A stretch of DNA of 64,000 nt from an uncultured Eubacteriales bacterium (GTDB lineage: Bacteria; Bacillota; Clostridia; Lachnospirales; Lachnospiraceae), in the NCBI GenBank assembly GCA_900315015.1, contig OMXJ01000001.1:62001-126000 (forward strand), in the 5' to 3' direction. Positions 25,635 through 35,078 of this stretch are shown here, in pieces; positions within the stretch are counted from its first letter, which is position 1, and each line of letters begins with the position of its first letter. A program made the translations under genes and the position numbers. The notes under the pieces are model-generated. The model searched no databases, was not told where the DNA came from, and saw only the letters and a program-made list of their open reading frames with translations.

Positions 25635-26360
25635 TTGGTAGAAGATGAAAAGAATTTAAATGCTGAAGCAGAGAATATCGAAGAGGTAAATGCTGAGGCT
25701 AAAGCAGCAGAGGAAACAGTAGAAAATGTAGCTGATGAAGCAGCAGAGAATGCAGCTGATGAAGCAGCAGAGAATGCAGCTGATGAAGCAGCAGAGAATG
25801 CAGCTAATGAAGCAAATGCAGAGGAAAAAGCGCAGGATGAGGCAGACGTTGCAGAAGATGGCGCTTCAGAAGAAAATACAGAAGATGAGGATCCGAAGTT
25901 GCTTATATTTAAGAAGAAGATAGATAAGAAAGATGAAGAAATAAAAGAGCTGAATGACAAAGTTATGAGACAGCTCGCAGAGTTCGATAACTTCCGTAAG
26001 AGAACAGAAAAAGAAAAAAGCGACATGTTCGATACAGGAGCTACAAGCGTAATCGAAAAAATCCTTCCAGTAGTCGATAGCTTTGAGAGAGCAATGAAGA
26101 CTGTAGACGAAGCGGATAAGGATGACGAGTTCGTTAAGGGAATGACTCAGGTATATAAGCAGCTTATGCAGTGCCTTACAGATGCCGGAGTTGAAGCTAT
26201 AGAGGCCGAGGGAAAGGAATTTGATCCTAATCTTCACAATGCTGTAATGCATGGAGAGGATGAAAATCTCGGAGAAAATATCATAGCCGAGGAATTCCAG
26301 AAGGGCTATAAGTTCCATGATAAGGTAATAAGATACAGCATGGTACGAGTAGTTAACTAA
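25635..26360 (+). CDS. grpE: Nucleotide exchange factor GrpE
   Basis: 241 aa; TTG start at 25635 with GGAGG at 25621-25625. The N-terminal ~90 residues are an acidic Ala/Glu tail containing the octapeptide DEAAENAA repeated about four times. The coiled coil and head follow (LAEFDNFRKRTEKEK, then GVEAIEAEGKEFDPNLHNAVMH). It releases ADP from DnaK. The final codons and stop start a 14-bp tandem array. Confidence 0.94.
   Translation: MVEDEKNLNAEAENIEEVNAEAKAAEETVENVADEAAENAADEAAENAADEAAENAANEANAEEKAQDEADVAEDGASEENTEDEDPKLLIFKKKIDKKDEEIKELNDKVMRQLAEFDNFRKRTEKEKSDMFDTGATSVIEKILPVVDSFERAMKTVDEADKDDEFVKGMTQVYKQLMQCLTDAGVEAIEAEGKEFDPNLHNAVMHGEDENLGENIIAEEFQKGYKFHDKVIRYSMVRVVN
25728..25823. repeat. 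24-bp in-frame tandem repeat in grpE
   Basis: GCAGCTGATGAAGCAGCAGA... copies at 25728, 25752 and 25776, with a diverged fourth at 25800. Confidence 0.92.
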
Positions 26361-26406
26361 GTATAGTTAACTAAGTATAGCTAACTAAGTATAGTTAACT
26401 AAGCAC
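26351..26406. repeat. 14-bp tandem array at the grpE stop
   Basis: AGTTAACTAAGTAT occurs at 26351, 26365, 26379 (one change) and 26393 (two changes). The first TAA is the grpE stop (26358-26360); each unit holds the GTTAAC palindrome. Confidence 0.92.
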
Positions 26407-26516
26407 AGTTGAAGTGATATTGTTCAGCTGAATATAGTAATTAATAATGGTAATAAAAGTAACAGATGTAAATCATTATAGAAAAAGAAAGGTTTAAATT
26501 AGGAGGATAAATAATT

Positions 26517-28406
26517 ATGAGTAAGATAATTGGTATTGACTTAGGTACAACTAATTCATGTGTAGCTGTTATGGAAGGTGGAAAGCCAGTAGTTATCACA
26601 AATGCAGAGGGTGCTAGAACAACCCCTTCAGTTGTAGCTTTCGATAAGAAGACAGGTGAGCGTCTTGTTGGTGATGCAGCAAAGCGTCAGGCAGTTACAA
26701 ACGCAGGAAGAACAATTTCTTCAATCAAGAGACATATGGGTACAGATTACAAGGTTGAGATTGATGATAAGAGATATACACCACAGGAAATCTCAGCAAT
26801 GGTTCTTCAGAAGCTTAAGGCTGATGCAGAAGCATATCTTAATGACAAAGTAACAGAGGCTGTTATTACAGTTCCAGCATACTTCAACGATGCACAGCGT
26901 CAGGCAACAAAGGATGCAGGTAAGATTGCAGGTCTTGATGTAAAGCGTATCATCAACGAGCCTACAGCAGCTGCACTTGCTTATGGTCTTGACAACGGCA
27001 GCGAGCAGAAGATCATGGTTTATGACCTTGGTGGTGGTACATTCGATGTATCTATCATTGAAATCGGTGATGGTGTTATCGAAGTTCTTGCAACAAACGG
27101 TGATACACATCTTGGTGGTGATGATGTAGATAATATAGTAGCTGATTACATCATGAACGAATTCAAGAATGCAGAGGGTGTTGATCTTAGAAATGATCCT
27201 ATGGCTCTTCAGAGAGTTAAGGATGCAGCAGAGAAGGCTAAGAAGGAGCTTTCTTCAATGACAACAACATCTATCAACCTTCCATATATTACAGCAACAG
27301 CTGATGGACCAAAGCATATCGACATGACTCTTACAAGAGCAAAGTTCGAAGAGCTTATTTCAGATCTTGTTGATCGTACAACAATCCCAGTACAGAATGC
27401 ACTTAGAGACGCTGGTCTTACAGCAAACGATCTTTCAAGAGTACTTCTTGTTGGTGGTTCAACTCGTATTCCTATGGTTCAGGAGCACGTTAAGAAGCTT
27501 ACAGGAAAGACACCTGATAAGAGCCTTAACCCAGATGAGTGCGTAGCTATCGGTGCTTCTATCCAGGGTGGTAAGCTTGCTGGTGATGCAGGCGCAGGCG
27601 ATGTTCTTCTTCTTGACGTAACACCACTTACACTTTCAATTGAGACAATGGGTGGTATTGCAACACACCTTATTCCTAGAAATACAACAATTCCTACAAA
27701 GAAGAGCCAGGTATTCTCAACAGCAGCAGATAATCAGAGCGCTGTAGATATCAACGTACTTCAGGGTGAGCGTGAATTTGCTCGTGACAATAAGTCACTT
27801 GGTCAGTTCCGTCTTGATGGAATCCCAGCAGCTAAGAGAGGTGTTCCTCAGATCGAGGTTACCTTCGATATCGATGCAAATGGTATCGTTAATGTTTCAG
27901 CTAAGGATCTTGGAACTGGTAAGGAGCAGCACATCACAATTACAGCTGGCAGCAATATGTCAGAGGATGAAATCAACAAGGCTGTTAAGGAAGCAGCTGA
28001 GTTCGAGGCTCAGGATAAGAAGCGTAAGGAAGGCATCGATGCAAGAAATGATGCAGATTCAATCGTAATGCAGACAGAGAAGTCACTTGCAGATGTTGGA
28101 GATAAGATCTCAGCAGATGACAAGGCTAAGGTAGAGGAAGACATCAAGGAACTCAAGGAACTTCTTGCTCATTCAACTCCGGACAACGTTCCAGAAGAGG
28201 ATGTTGAAAAGCTTAAGAGCGGCAAGGAAAAGCTCATGAATGATGCACAGCAGCTCTTCCAGAAGGTTTATGAGCAGGCTCAGGCTGCTGGCGCAGGAGC
28301 AAATCCTAATGCCGGTGCAGGCCCAGACTTCGGTGCAGGTGCCGGAAATGGTTCAAATCCTAATGGCGGAGATGATGTAGTAGACGGAACATACAAGGAA
28401 GTTTAA
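26517..28406 (+). CDS. dnaK: Chaperone DnaK (Hsp70)
   Basis: 629 aa. [31 protein letters not shown], the [14 protein letters not shown] motif and linker [14 protein letters not shown] are intact. The C-terminal Gly/Asn/Ala-rich tail ends [17 protein letters not shown] before ATG 26517. Codon use is more biased than in its neighbours (GTT/ACA-rich), as expected for a highly expressed gene. Confidence 0.98.
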   Translation: MSKIIGIDLGTTNSCVAVMEGGKPVVITNAEGARTTPSVVAFDKKTGERLVGDAAKRQAVTNAGRTISSIKRHMGTDYKVEIDDKRYTPQEISAMVLQKLKADAEAYLNDKVTEAVITVPAYFNDAQRQATKDAGKIAGLDVKRIINEPTAAALAYGLDNGSEQKIMVYDLGGGTFDVSIIEIGDGVIEVLATNGDTHLGGDDVDNIVADYIMNEFKNAEGVDLRNDPMALQRVKDAAEKAKKELSSMTTTSINLPYITATADGPKHIDMTLTRAKFEELISDLVDRTTIPVQNALRDAGLTANDLSRVLLVGGSTRIPMVQEHVKKLTGKTPDKSLNPDECVAIGASIQGGKLAGDAGAGDVLLLDVTPLTLSIETMGGIATHLIPRNTTIPTKKSQVFSTAADNQSAVDINVLQGEREFARDNKSLGQFRLDGIPAAKRGVPQIEVTFDIDANGIVNVSAKDLGTGKEQHITITAGSNMSEDEINKAVKEAAEFEAQDKKRKEGIDARNDADSIVMQTEKSLADVGDKISADDKAKVEEDIKELKELLAHSTPDNVPEEDVEKLKSGKEKLMNDAQQLFQKVYEQAQAAGAGANPNAGAGPDFGAGAGNGSNPNGGDDVVDGTYKEV

Positions 28407-28485
28407 TTTAAAGTAATTAGCTTAATTGCCTGTCTAACCAAATTACATTTGGGATTGAAATAGATTAAAATTAGTGATATAATCA

Positions 28486-28518
28486 AAAAAGGCAGTTAGT
28501 TGTTCTGACTGCCTTTTG
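28486..28518 (+). terminator. Terminator between dnaK and dnaJ
   Basis: AAAGGCAGT pairs with ACTGCCTTT around loop TAGTTGTTCTG. It may lower dnaJ expression relative to dnaK. Confidence 0.75.
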
Positions 28519-28546
28519 TTGAGTATAAAGAGAAAAGGGAAAGTAT

Positions 28547-29695
28547 ATGGCAGAGAAAAGAGATTATTATGAGGTGTTAGGCGTAGATCGTAATGCCTCA
28601 GCGGATGACCTTAAAAAGGCATATCGTGTGCTTGCTAAGAAGTATCATCCGGATATGCATCCTGGCGATAAGGAAGCAGAAGAAAAGTTTAAGGAAGCTA
28701 GTGAAGCATATTCTGTATTAAGTGATGATAGTAAGAGAAAGCAGTATGACCAGTTCGGACATGCAGCCTTTGAAAATGGCGGCGGAGGTGGTGCAGGCGG
28801 CTTTGACTTCTCTGGCATGGACATGGGAGATATATTCGGAGATATCTTTGGAGATTTCTTCGGCGGAGGCTCAAGAAGCAGAAGAGCTAATAATGGTCCT
28901 ATGAAGGGAGCTAATATCCGTACTTCAGTTAGAATCAGCTTTGAGGAAACTGTTACAGGTACGGAGAAAGAGGTTGAGTTCAATTATAAGGATACCTGTC
29001 CTGAATGTAATGGATCCGGTGCTAAAAAGGGAACATCACCGGTTACCTGTTCTAGATGTGGGGGCACAGGTCAGGTTATTACAACTCAGCGTACTTTATT
29101 TGGAATGTCAAGAGTATCCTCAGTCTGCCCGGATTGTAGGGGAACAGGAAAGATAATAAAGGATAAATGCCCTAATTGCTTTGGAAATGGCTATAAGCTT
29201 GTTAAAAAGCGCATAAAGGTCAATATTCCAGCTGGTATAGATGATGGTCAGATGGTCAGAATGTCAGGTCTTGGTGAGCCTGGAACAAACGGAGGAGAAA
29301 GAGGAGATCTTCTTGTTGAGATCGTAGTTTCTCAGGATTCACGTTTCCAGAGAAATGGCTATGATGTATATTCTACAGCAGAGCTTCCATTTACTACAGC
29401 AGCTCTTGGCGGAGATGTCAGAATTGCTACTGTTGATGGTGATGTGCTTTATACTGTAAAGGCAGGAACTCAGACAAATACAAAAGTAAGGCTTCGCGGT
29501 AAGGGTATTCCTTCTATCAGAAATAAAGAGGTTCGCGGAGATCATTATGTAACTCTCATCGTTCAGGTTCCAACAAGGCTTACAAGCGAGCAGAAGGAAC
29601 TCCTTCAGCAGTTTGATGCAACCTTTGGCGGTGGTGCAACAGAGGATGGTTCAGCTAGTGCCGGTGCAAAGAAGAAAAAGAAGAAGTTCTTTTAA
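28547..29695 (+). CDS. dnaJ: Chaperone DnaJ (Hsp40)
   Basis: 382 aa type I DnaJ. J domain with YHPDMHPG (HPD), Gly/Phe-rich linker, and four zinc repeats: [32 protein letters not shown]. Stimulates DnaK ATPase. Confidence 0.97.
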   Translation: MAEKRDYYEVLGVDRNASADDLKKAYRVLAKKYHPDMHPGDKEAEEKFKEASEAYSVLSDDSKRKQYDQFGHAAFENGGGGGAGGFDFSGMDMGDIFGDIFGDFFGGGSRSRRANNGPMKGANIRTSVRISFEETVTGTEKEVEFNYKDTCPECNGSGAKKGTSPVTCSRCGGTGQVITTQRTLFGMSRVSSVCPDCRGTGKIIKDKCPNCFGNGYKLVKKRIKVNIPAGIDDGQMVRMSGLGEPGTNGGERGDLLVEIVVSQDSRFQRNGYDVYSTAELPFTTAALGGDVRIATVDGDVLYTVKAGTQTNTKVRLRGKGIPSIRNKEVRGDHYVTLIVQVPTRLTSEQKELLQQFDATFGGGATEDGSASAGAKKKKKKFF

Positions 29696-29727
29696 AATAC
29701 GTTTATAATTTAAGGAGGTTTTTTGAC

Positions 29728-30675
29728 ATGCAGTGGAGGAAAATCACAATCGAAACCACTACACAGGCGGAGGAAATTGTTGAGAGTGTTCTTTGTGATT
29801 TTGGTATTACAGGAACTGAAATAGAAGACAATCTTCCATTCACCAAAGAGGAACTTGAAAAGATGTATGTTGATGTTCCAGAGGTAGGAGAGGATGACGG
29901 AACAGCAAAGGTTTCATGTTATATCGATATGGAGACTGATGCAGATAAGCTCATCGACGAGCTTTCAAAAAAGCTTGCAGAATATGCAGGTGCTGTTGAT
30001 TTAGGAAGTCTTAGATTTACAAAATCAGTTACGGAGGATAAGGATTGGATGAACAGTTGGAAGGAGAATTTTAAACCTATCAGAGTTGCAGATGATATTG
30101 TTATTAAGCCTACTTGGGAAGCTGGCTTAGAGCTTAAGAATACAGATACTATTATTGAAATCGATCCGGGTTCAGCATTTGGAACAGGTACACATGAAAC
30201 AACAAAACTTTGCGTTACAGCAATCAAGAAGTATTTAAAGAAGGATGACGCTGTTATTGATGTAGGAACAGGAAGCGGTATTCTTTCAATTCTTGCCATG
30301 AAGCTTGGTGCTAAGTGCGCAGTTGGTACAGATATAGATGCTAATGCAGTTTCTACAGCTAAGACAAACACAGTATTAAATAAGATTACAAAGAATGTTG
30401 TTTATCTTGAGGGTGATGTAATCGGCGATGAGAAGATCAGAAAGGAAGTTGGCTATCAGATGTATGATATAGTGGTAGCTAATATACTTGCAGATGTTGT
30501 TATTCCTCTAACAGATGTTCTTAAGGATATGATCAAGCCGGGTGGAACATTCATTACATCAGGTATCATCAAAGAAAGAGCAGGAGAAGTTGAGTCAGCT
30601 CTTGCAAAGAATAATCTTAAAGTTGTTGATAAGCTTGAGCTTGGTGATTGGGTATGTTTTGTAGCAAAGGCTTAA
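29728..30675 (+). CDS. prmA: Ribosomal protein L11 methyltransferase
   Basis: 315 aa. Motif I DVGTGSGILSILAMKLGA and the catalytic-side IVVANILADVVIPL; GSAFGTGTHETTKLC is a PrmA hallmark. AAGGAGG before ATG 29728. Follows dnaJ by 32 bp, an arrangement seen widely in Firmicutes. Confidence 0.95.
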   Translation: MQWRKITIETTTQAEEIVESVLCDFGITGTEIEDNLPFTKEELEKMYVDVPEVGEDDGTAKVSCYIDMETDADKLIDELSKKLAEYAGAVDLGSLRFTKSVTEDKDWMNSWKENFKPIRVADDIVIKPTWEAGLELKNTDTIIEIDPGSAFGTGTHETTKLCVTAIKKYLKKDDAVIDVGTGSGILSILAMKLGAKCAVGTDIDANAVSTAKTNTVLNKITKNVVYLEGDVIGDEKIRKEVGYQMYDIVVANILADVVIPLTDVLKDMIKPGGTFITSGIIKERAGEVESALAKNNLKVVDKLELGDWVCFVAKA

Positions 30676-30765
30676 TTATCAGTGAGTTATAAGATAATAA
30701 GATTAATGTTGTAAGGGTATAGTTAATGCGATAAACCACAACTATAGAAGATTGATTTTGTAAGT

Positions 30766-30804
30766 AAGACCGCTCTAGGGGAACCTAGGGCGGTTGTTTT
30801 TACG
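30766..30804 (+). terminator. Intrinsic terminator after prmA
   Basis: ACCGCTCTAGG pairs with CCTAGGGCGGT (one mismatch), then TTGTTTTT. rsmE follows with a TATAAT at 30838-30843. Confidence 0.82.
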
Positions 30805-30895
30805 CAAAAAAATCTACCATATTTATGGAAAAAGTGGTATAATGATAGTTGCAGCTTAGTATAAGTGAAAGAAATGATTGGATAAAGGTGCGCAT

Positions 30896-31696
30896 ATGTA
30901 CAGATTTTATGTTGATGAAAGTGATGTAAATGAGGCTTTAGGCGAAATAACTCTAAAGGAGGAGGACTATAATCATATCAGAAATGTCCTCAGAATAAAA
31001 TTAGGTGAAAAAATCGTGGTATGCGACGGTGCCTGTCATGATTATTATTGCAGCGTAAAAGAGCTTGGAAGTGGAAAGGATCCTGTGATAGCCGGAATTG
31101 AGCGAATGGAGCTTTCAAAGAATGAGCTAAAGCCAAGAATTGTTCTTTACCAGGGCTTTCCTAAAAAGGATAAGATGGAGCTTATCATTCAAAAGGCTGT
31201 AGAGCTTGGCGCGGCTGAAGTTGTTCCTGTTATGACAAGAAGGACAATAGTAAAGCTTGAGGATCCAAAGAAGGAAGCAAAGAAGATTGCTAGAATGAAT
31301 GAGATAGCAAAGGCAGCAGCCATGCAGTCTGAAAGAGGAGTTATTCCTCAGGTGGCCTCTCCTGTCAGTTTTAAGAGCATAATAAAGGAAATAGGCGATA
31401 AAATTAAAGCTTCAGGAAATTCTGATAGCCCGAAAGTCTTTGGCATAATACCTTATGAGAATGCAGATGGCATGGAGGCTTCAAGAAAGCTCTTTAAGAG
31501 CATTGCAGATGCATGTAAGGAAGGCGGTGAAATTGCTATATTCATTGGACCGGAAGGCGGCTTTGATCCTGAGGAGGTTCAGCTTGCACTTGATAATGGC
31601 ATCACCCCTGTAACGCTAGGACATAGAATACTTAGAACTGAAACAGCAGGCTTCTGTATTATTTCGGCCTTTATGCTTATGCTAGATGAAGACTAA
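30896..31696 (+). CDS. rsmE: 16S rRNA (uracil1498-N3)-methyltransferase
   Basis: 266 aa SPOUT enzyme. HNHIRNVLR-like region, KKDKMELIIQKAVELGA, IFIGPEGGFDPEE and LGHRILRTETA are RsmE motifs. ATG 30896 with AAAGGTG is preferred over an in-frame TTG at 30878. Confidence 0.94.
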   Translation: MYRFYVDESDVNEALGEITLKEEDYNHIRNVLRIKLGEKIVVCDGACHDYYCSVKELGSGKDPVIAGIERMELSKNELKPRIVLYQGFPKKDKMELIIQKAVELGAAEVVPVMTRRTIVKLEDPKKEAKKIARMNEIAKAAAMQSERGVIPQVASPVSFKSIIKEIGDKIKASGNSDSPKVFGIIPYENADGMEASRKLFKSIADACKEGGEIAIFIGPEGGFDPEEVQLALDNGITPVTLGHRILRTETAGFCIISAFMLMLDED

Positions 31697-31732
31697 ATTA
31701 GCAATTTTTTAATATTGTATATAGATATTTGC

Positions 31733-31761
31733 TTGAAAATTGATTTTTGATATGGTATATT
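31733..31761 (+). promoter_or_regulatory. Putative promoter of the cysteine desulfurase gene
   Basis: TTGAAA 31733-31738, 17 bp, TATATT 31756-31761. Confidence 0.6.
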
Positions 31762-31807
31762 AGTGAATGTTTTATTCAGAAAATAGATTTGGAATAAGGG
31801 AAAAATT

Positions 31808-32971
31808 ATGGAATGCTATTTAGATAATGCTGCGACTACGCGTACAGCGAAGGAGGTTGCAGATGAGGTCATGAAGATGATGACCATAGATTTCGGAAAT
31901 CCATCATCACTTCATACAAAGGGCTTTGAGGCAGAGCAATATGTTAAAGCAGCAAGGAAGACCATTGCTGATACTCTTTCAGTAAAGGATAGTGAAATTC
32001 TCTTTACATCCGGTGGTACTGAGTCGAATAATATGGCTCTCATTGGTACGGCACTTGCCAAAAAGAGAATGGGTAAGCATATTATTACTACTTCTTTTGA
32101 GCATGCATCGGTAACTAGTCCTCTTTTGTTCCTTGAAGAAAATGGCTATGAAATCAGCTTTTGCCCGGTAGATGCTATGGGGCATGTTAAGGAAGATAAG
32201 CTGCTTGATATGGTACGCCCTGACACTATTTTGGTATCTATCATGTATGTAAATAATGAAGTTGGTGCAGTGCAGGATATAAAGAGGTTATCAAGGCTTG
32301 TAAAGGAAAAAAATCCTGATATAACCTTCCATAGTGATTGCATTCAGAGCTATGGCAAATATGTCATTAAGCCAAAGGAGGAAGGAATAGATCTTCTTTC
32401 TGTTTCAGGACATAAAATAAATGGACCAAAGGGTACTGGCTTTTTGTACATAAAAAGCGGAAGCAAGATAAAGCCTATCATCTACGGCGGAGGTCAGCAA
32501 AAGGGCATGCGCTCTGGAACTGATAATGTGCCTGGAATAGTAGGCTTAGCAAAGGCAGCTCAGCTGGTTTATGAGAATCATTCTGAAAAAGTTGCAAAAA
32601 TGTATGAAATAAAAGAGCATTTTGCAAAAAGGCTTACAAGCGAGATTGAAGGCGCATCGGTGAACTGCGTTACGCAGGATATAAGAGAGTGCGCACCGCA
32701 CGTTCTTAGCGTAAGCATAGAGGGAGTCAGAGCTGAAGTACTTCTTCATTCCTTAGAGGAAAAGGAAGTTTATGTATCCTCGGGAAGTGCCTGCTCTTCA
32801 AATCATCCAGGAACTTCAGGAACCTTAGTTGCAATAGGTCTTGATAAGAAGCTTTTAGATTCTACGGTGAGATTTTCATTTTCCTTCCAGACAACCATGG
32901 AAGAGGTGGATTATGCAGTAGAAGCAGTTAAGGAAATCGTTCCAAAGCTACGCAGACATGTGCGCAGGTAA
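31808..32971 (+). CDS. Cysteine desulfurase (IscS/NifS family)
   Basis: 387 aa PLP enzyme. LDNAATTRT at the N-terminus, TSGGTESNN, PLP lysine in SVSGHKINGPKG, and the persulfide Cys in SSGSACSSN. Placed upstream of thiI, to which it probably delivers sulfur for 4-thiouridine in tRNA (family knowledge: NifZ/IscS-ThiI pairs in Firmicutes). The 230-bp gap to thiI is AT-rich, with ATAAACCTGGTA recurring at about 33051 and 33152. Confidence 0.93.
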   Translation: MECYLDNAATTRTAKEVADEVMKMMTIDFGNPSSLHTKGFEAEQYVKAARKTIADTLSVKDSEILFTSGGTESNNMALIGTALAKKRMGKHIITTSFEHASVTSPLLFLEENGYEISFCPVDAMGHVKEDKLLDMVRPDTILVSIMYVNNEVGAVQDIKRLSRLVKEKNPDITFHSDCIQSYGKYVIKPKEEGIDLLSVSGHKINGPKGTGFLYIKSGSKIKPIIYGGGQQKGMRSGTDNVPGIVGLAKAAQLVYENHSEKVAKMYEIKEHFAKRLTSEIEGASVNCVTQDIRECAPHVLSVSIEGVRAEVLLHSLEEKEVYVSSGSACSSNHPGTSGTLVAIGLDKKLLDSTVRFSFSFQTTMEEVDYAVEAVKEIVPKLRRHVRR

Positions 32972-33203
32972 GAAGTCTATATAAGGGTTTTATAAATTAT
33001 AAACCGGGGAGTCTATTGATGTTAGTGGATATATGGCTGTAAAGATAGGATAAACCTGGTAGAGAAGGTTTGTTATAGTTAGTAATATATTCAGAGCAAT
33101 AAAGCTGGTATTATAATTGGCAGTAAATTAAGCAATAAACCTGGTAAAGAAACTAGTAATAAATACAGTAGTAAAATAGATAGATAAAAGAAAGCAGGAG
33201 AAT

Positions 33204-34415
33204 ATGCAGTACGGAGCATTTTTATTAACATATGCAGAGATAGGCTTAAAGGGAAAGAACCGCGGTAAGTTCGAGGAAAGTCTTAGAATGCAGGTAGAGC
33301 ACAGAGTAAGAAGATGTGGAGAGGGATTTAAGGTTTCTCGTGAAGACGGAAGAATTTTAGTATTATGCCCTGAGGAATATGATTATGATAAGGTAGTAAC
33401 CGAGCTTGCAAGAGTTTTCGGTGTTAACGGTGTAATGCCGGTAAAGCTGGTTCCTAGCACTGAGTACGAGCTTATAAAGAGCGAGGTCGTAAATTATGTG
33501 AAGGAGGTTTATGGTGACAAGCCATTTACCTTTAAGGTATTTGCAAAGAGAGCAGATAAGTCATATCCTCATCCATCACCTGAAATATGTGCAGATAGTG
33601 GCGAGCTTATTCTTAAGAATTTCCCTAATTCTAGTGTAGATGTTCATAATCCACAGGAAAAAATCTGGGTAGAGGTTCGTAAGAATACTTATATTTATTC
33701 AGTTGTAATTCCGGGAATAGGCGGAATGCCGATCGGAACAGCAGGAAAGGCAATGCTCCTTCTTTCTGGTGGTATTGACAGCCCGGTTGCTGGATATATG
33801 ATTGCAAGAAGAGGCGTAGTAATAGAGGCAGTTTACTTCCATGCACCTCCATATACCAGTGAGAGAGCAAAGCAGAAGGTAATAGATCTTGCAAAGGAAA
33901 TGGCAGCTTTTACAGGCACCATCAGACTTCATATAATAAACTTTACAGATATAGAGCTATATATCGATGAAAATACTCCTCATGACGAAATTACAATTAT
34001 CATGAGAAGACTTATGATGAAGATCGCCTGCAGACTTGCAGAGCGCGAGAAGTGCAATGGTCTTATTACAGGTGAGAGCATAGGACAGGTTGCAAGTCAG
34101 ACAATCCAGAGCCTTTATTGTACAAATGAGGTCTGTAATGGTCCTGTTTATATGCCTGTTTATCGCCCTGTTATCGCCTTTGATAAACAGGAGATAGTAG
34201 ACATAGCTCAGAGAATCGGTACCTATGAGACCTCTATCGAGCCATACGAGGACTGCTGCACAATATTTGTAGCAAAGCATCCTGTTACAAAGCCTAACTT
34301 AAATATCATAAAAGCAAGTGAAGCCTGCCTGCCTGATATTGAAGATAAGATAAATGAGGCCATTGCGACAGAGGATATAATAGTATGTAAGGCAGATGTG
34401 GACGAAAATCTATAA
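33204..34415 (+). CDS. thiI: tRNA 4-thiouridine synthetase ThiI (short form)
   Basis: 403 aa. N-terminal ferredoxin-like and THUMP regions (residues ~1-165), PP-loop LLLSGGIDSPVAGYM, then TNEVCNGPVYMPVYRP. It ends without the rhodanese domain seen in the ~480-aa E. coli enzyme, as is usual in Firmicutes; it would function in s4U synthesis, not thiazole synthesis. GCAGGAG before ATG 33204. Confidence 0.95.
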   Translation: MQYGAFLLTYAEIGLKGKNRGKFEESLRMQVEHRVRRCGEGFKVSREDGRILVLCPEEYDYDKVVTELARVFGVNGVMPVKLVPSTEYELIKSEVVNYVKEVYGDKPFTFKVFAKRADKSYPHPSPEICADSGELILKNFPNSSVDVHNPQEKIWVEVRKNTYIYSVVIPGIGGMPIGTAGKAMLLLSGGIDSPVAGYMIARRGVVIEAVYFHAPPYTSERAKQKVIDLAKEMAAFTGTIRLHIINFTDIELYIDENTPHDEITIIMRRLMMKIACRLAEREKCNGLITGESIGQVASQTIQSLYCTNEVCNGPVYMPVYRPVIAFDKQEIVDIAQRIGTYETSIEPYEDCCTIFVAKHPVTKPNLNIIKASEACLPDIEDKINEAIATEDIIVCKADVDENL

Positions 34416-34520
34416 TAGATAATTTGGGGAGCAAATTACTTTATAGGGATGAAAATTAATGAATTCGTAATTAAGTAATGAATCGGATTTTATATATGAA
34501 ATAGCACAGAGTTAAATAAA

Positions 34521-34580
34521 AAAAGGGGTAACAAAAACGATGGATAAAGAACCATCGTTTTTGCTAAACCCCTATTAAAT
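34521..34580. terminator. Bidirectional terminator between thiI and the HPr-like gene
   Basis: AGGGGT-ta-ACAAAAACGATGG pairs with CCATCGTTTTTGCT-a-AACCCCT in a long hairpin flanked by A7 on one side and T-rich sequence on the other. Confidence 0.85.
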
Positions 34581-34631
34581 TCTTTTTTGAAAGATGTACA
34601 TTAATCTGTACATCTGAATAAATATTGTTGA

Positions 34632-34862
34632 TTAAACAATATAAGGCTTTAAGAGCTCAAGAATCTTATCAACGTCACCTTCGCTATGAATGTTAAGGTC
34701 AATTGGCTTTGAAAGATCAAGAGAGAAAATGCCCATGATTGACTTAGCATCGATTACATATCTTCCAGATACGAGATCAAAATCTGAGTCGAACTTTGAT
34801 ACATCGTTAACGAAAGCCTTTACCTTGTCAATTGAATTTAAAGAAATCTGAACTGTTTTCAT
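34632..34862 (-). CDS. HPr-like protein lacking the phosphorylatable histidine
   Basis: 76 aa. The regulatory Ser region of HPr is conserved (DAKSIMGIFSLDLSKPIDL) and so is SKFDSDFDL, but the GxHARPA motif carrying His15 is replaced by SLNSIDKVKAFV. It therefore cannot act as a PTS phosphocarrier in the usual way; like Crh of Bacillus it may be a regulatory paralogue phosphorylated on Ser by HPr kinase (inference). GGAGG before ATG 34862; promoter at 34914-34942. Confidence 0.85.
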   Translation of the reverse strand: MKTVQISLNSIDKVKAFVNDVSKFDSDFDLVSGRYVIDAKSIMGIFSLDLSKPIDLNIHSEGDVDKILELLKPYIV

Positions 34863-34913
34863 CTTGATTTCCTCCTTGGATAAAATAATAAAATAAATAT
34901 TTTGTACACTATA

Positions 34914-34942
34914 ATACTACTAGAATTTAATGAAAAAGTCAA
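34914..34942 (-). promoter_or_regulatory. Promoter of the HPr-like gene
   Basis: Minus strand TTGACT (34937-34942), 17 bp, TAGTAT (34914-34919). Confidence 0.6.
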
Positions 34943-35078
34943 GTCAGAAATGTTAGTTTTAGCTTATAAAATAAGGCTTTTATTAAACAAATAATACGTA
35001 AACTATTTTTACGGGAAGAATGCTTCAGTATCCATATTTACTAAAATATGGGAACTGGGCGATTTGAAAGGTATGTAA

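Noticed and set aside
25517..26026. 169-codon minus-strand ORF over grpE
   Set aside because: Ser/Ala/Phe-rich antisense shadow generated by the grpE 24-bp repeat.
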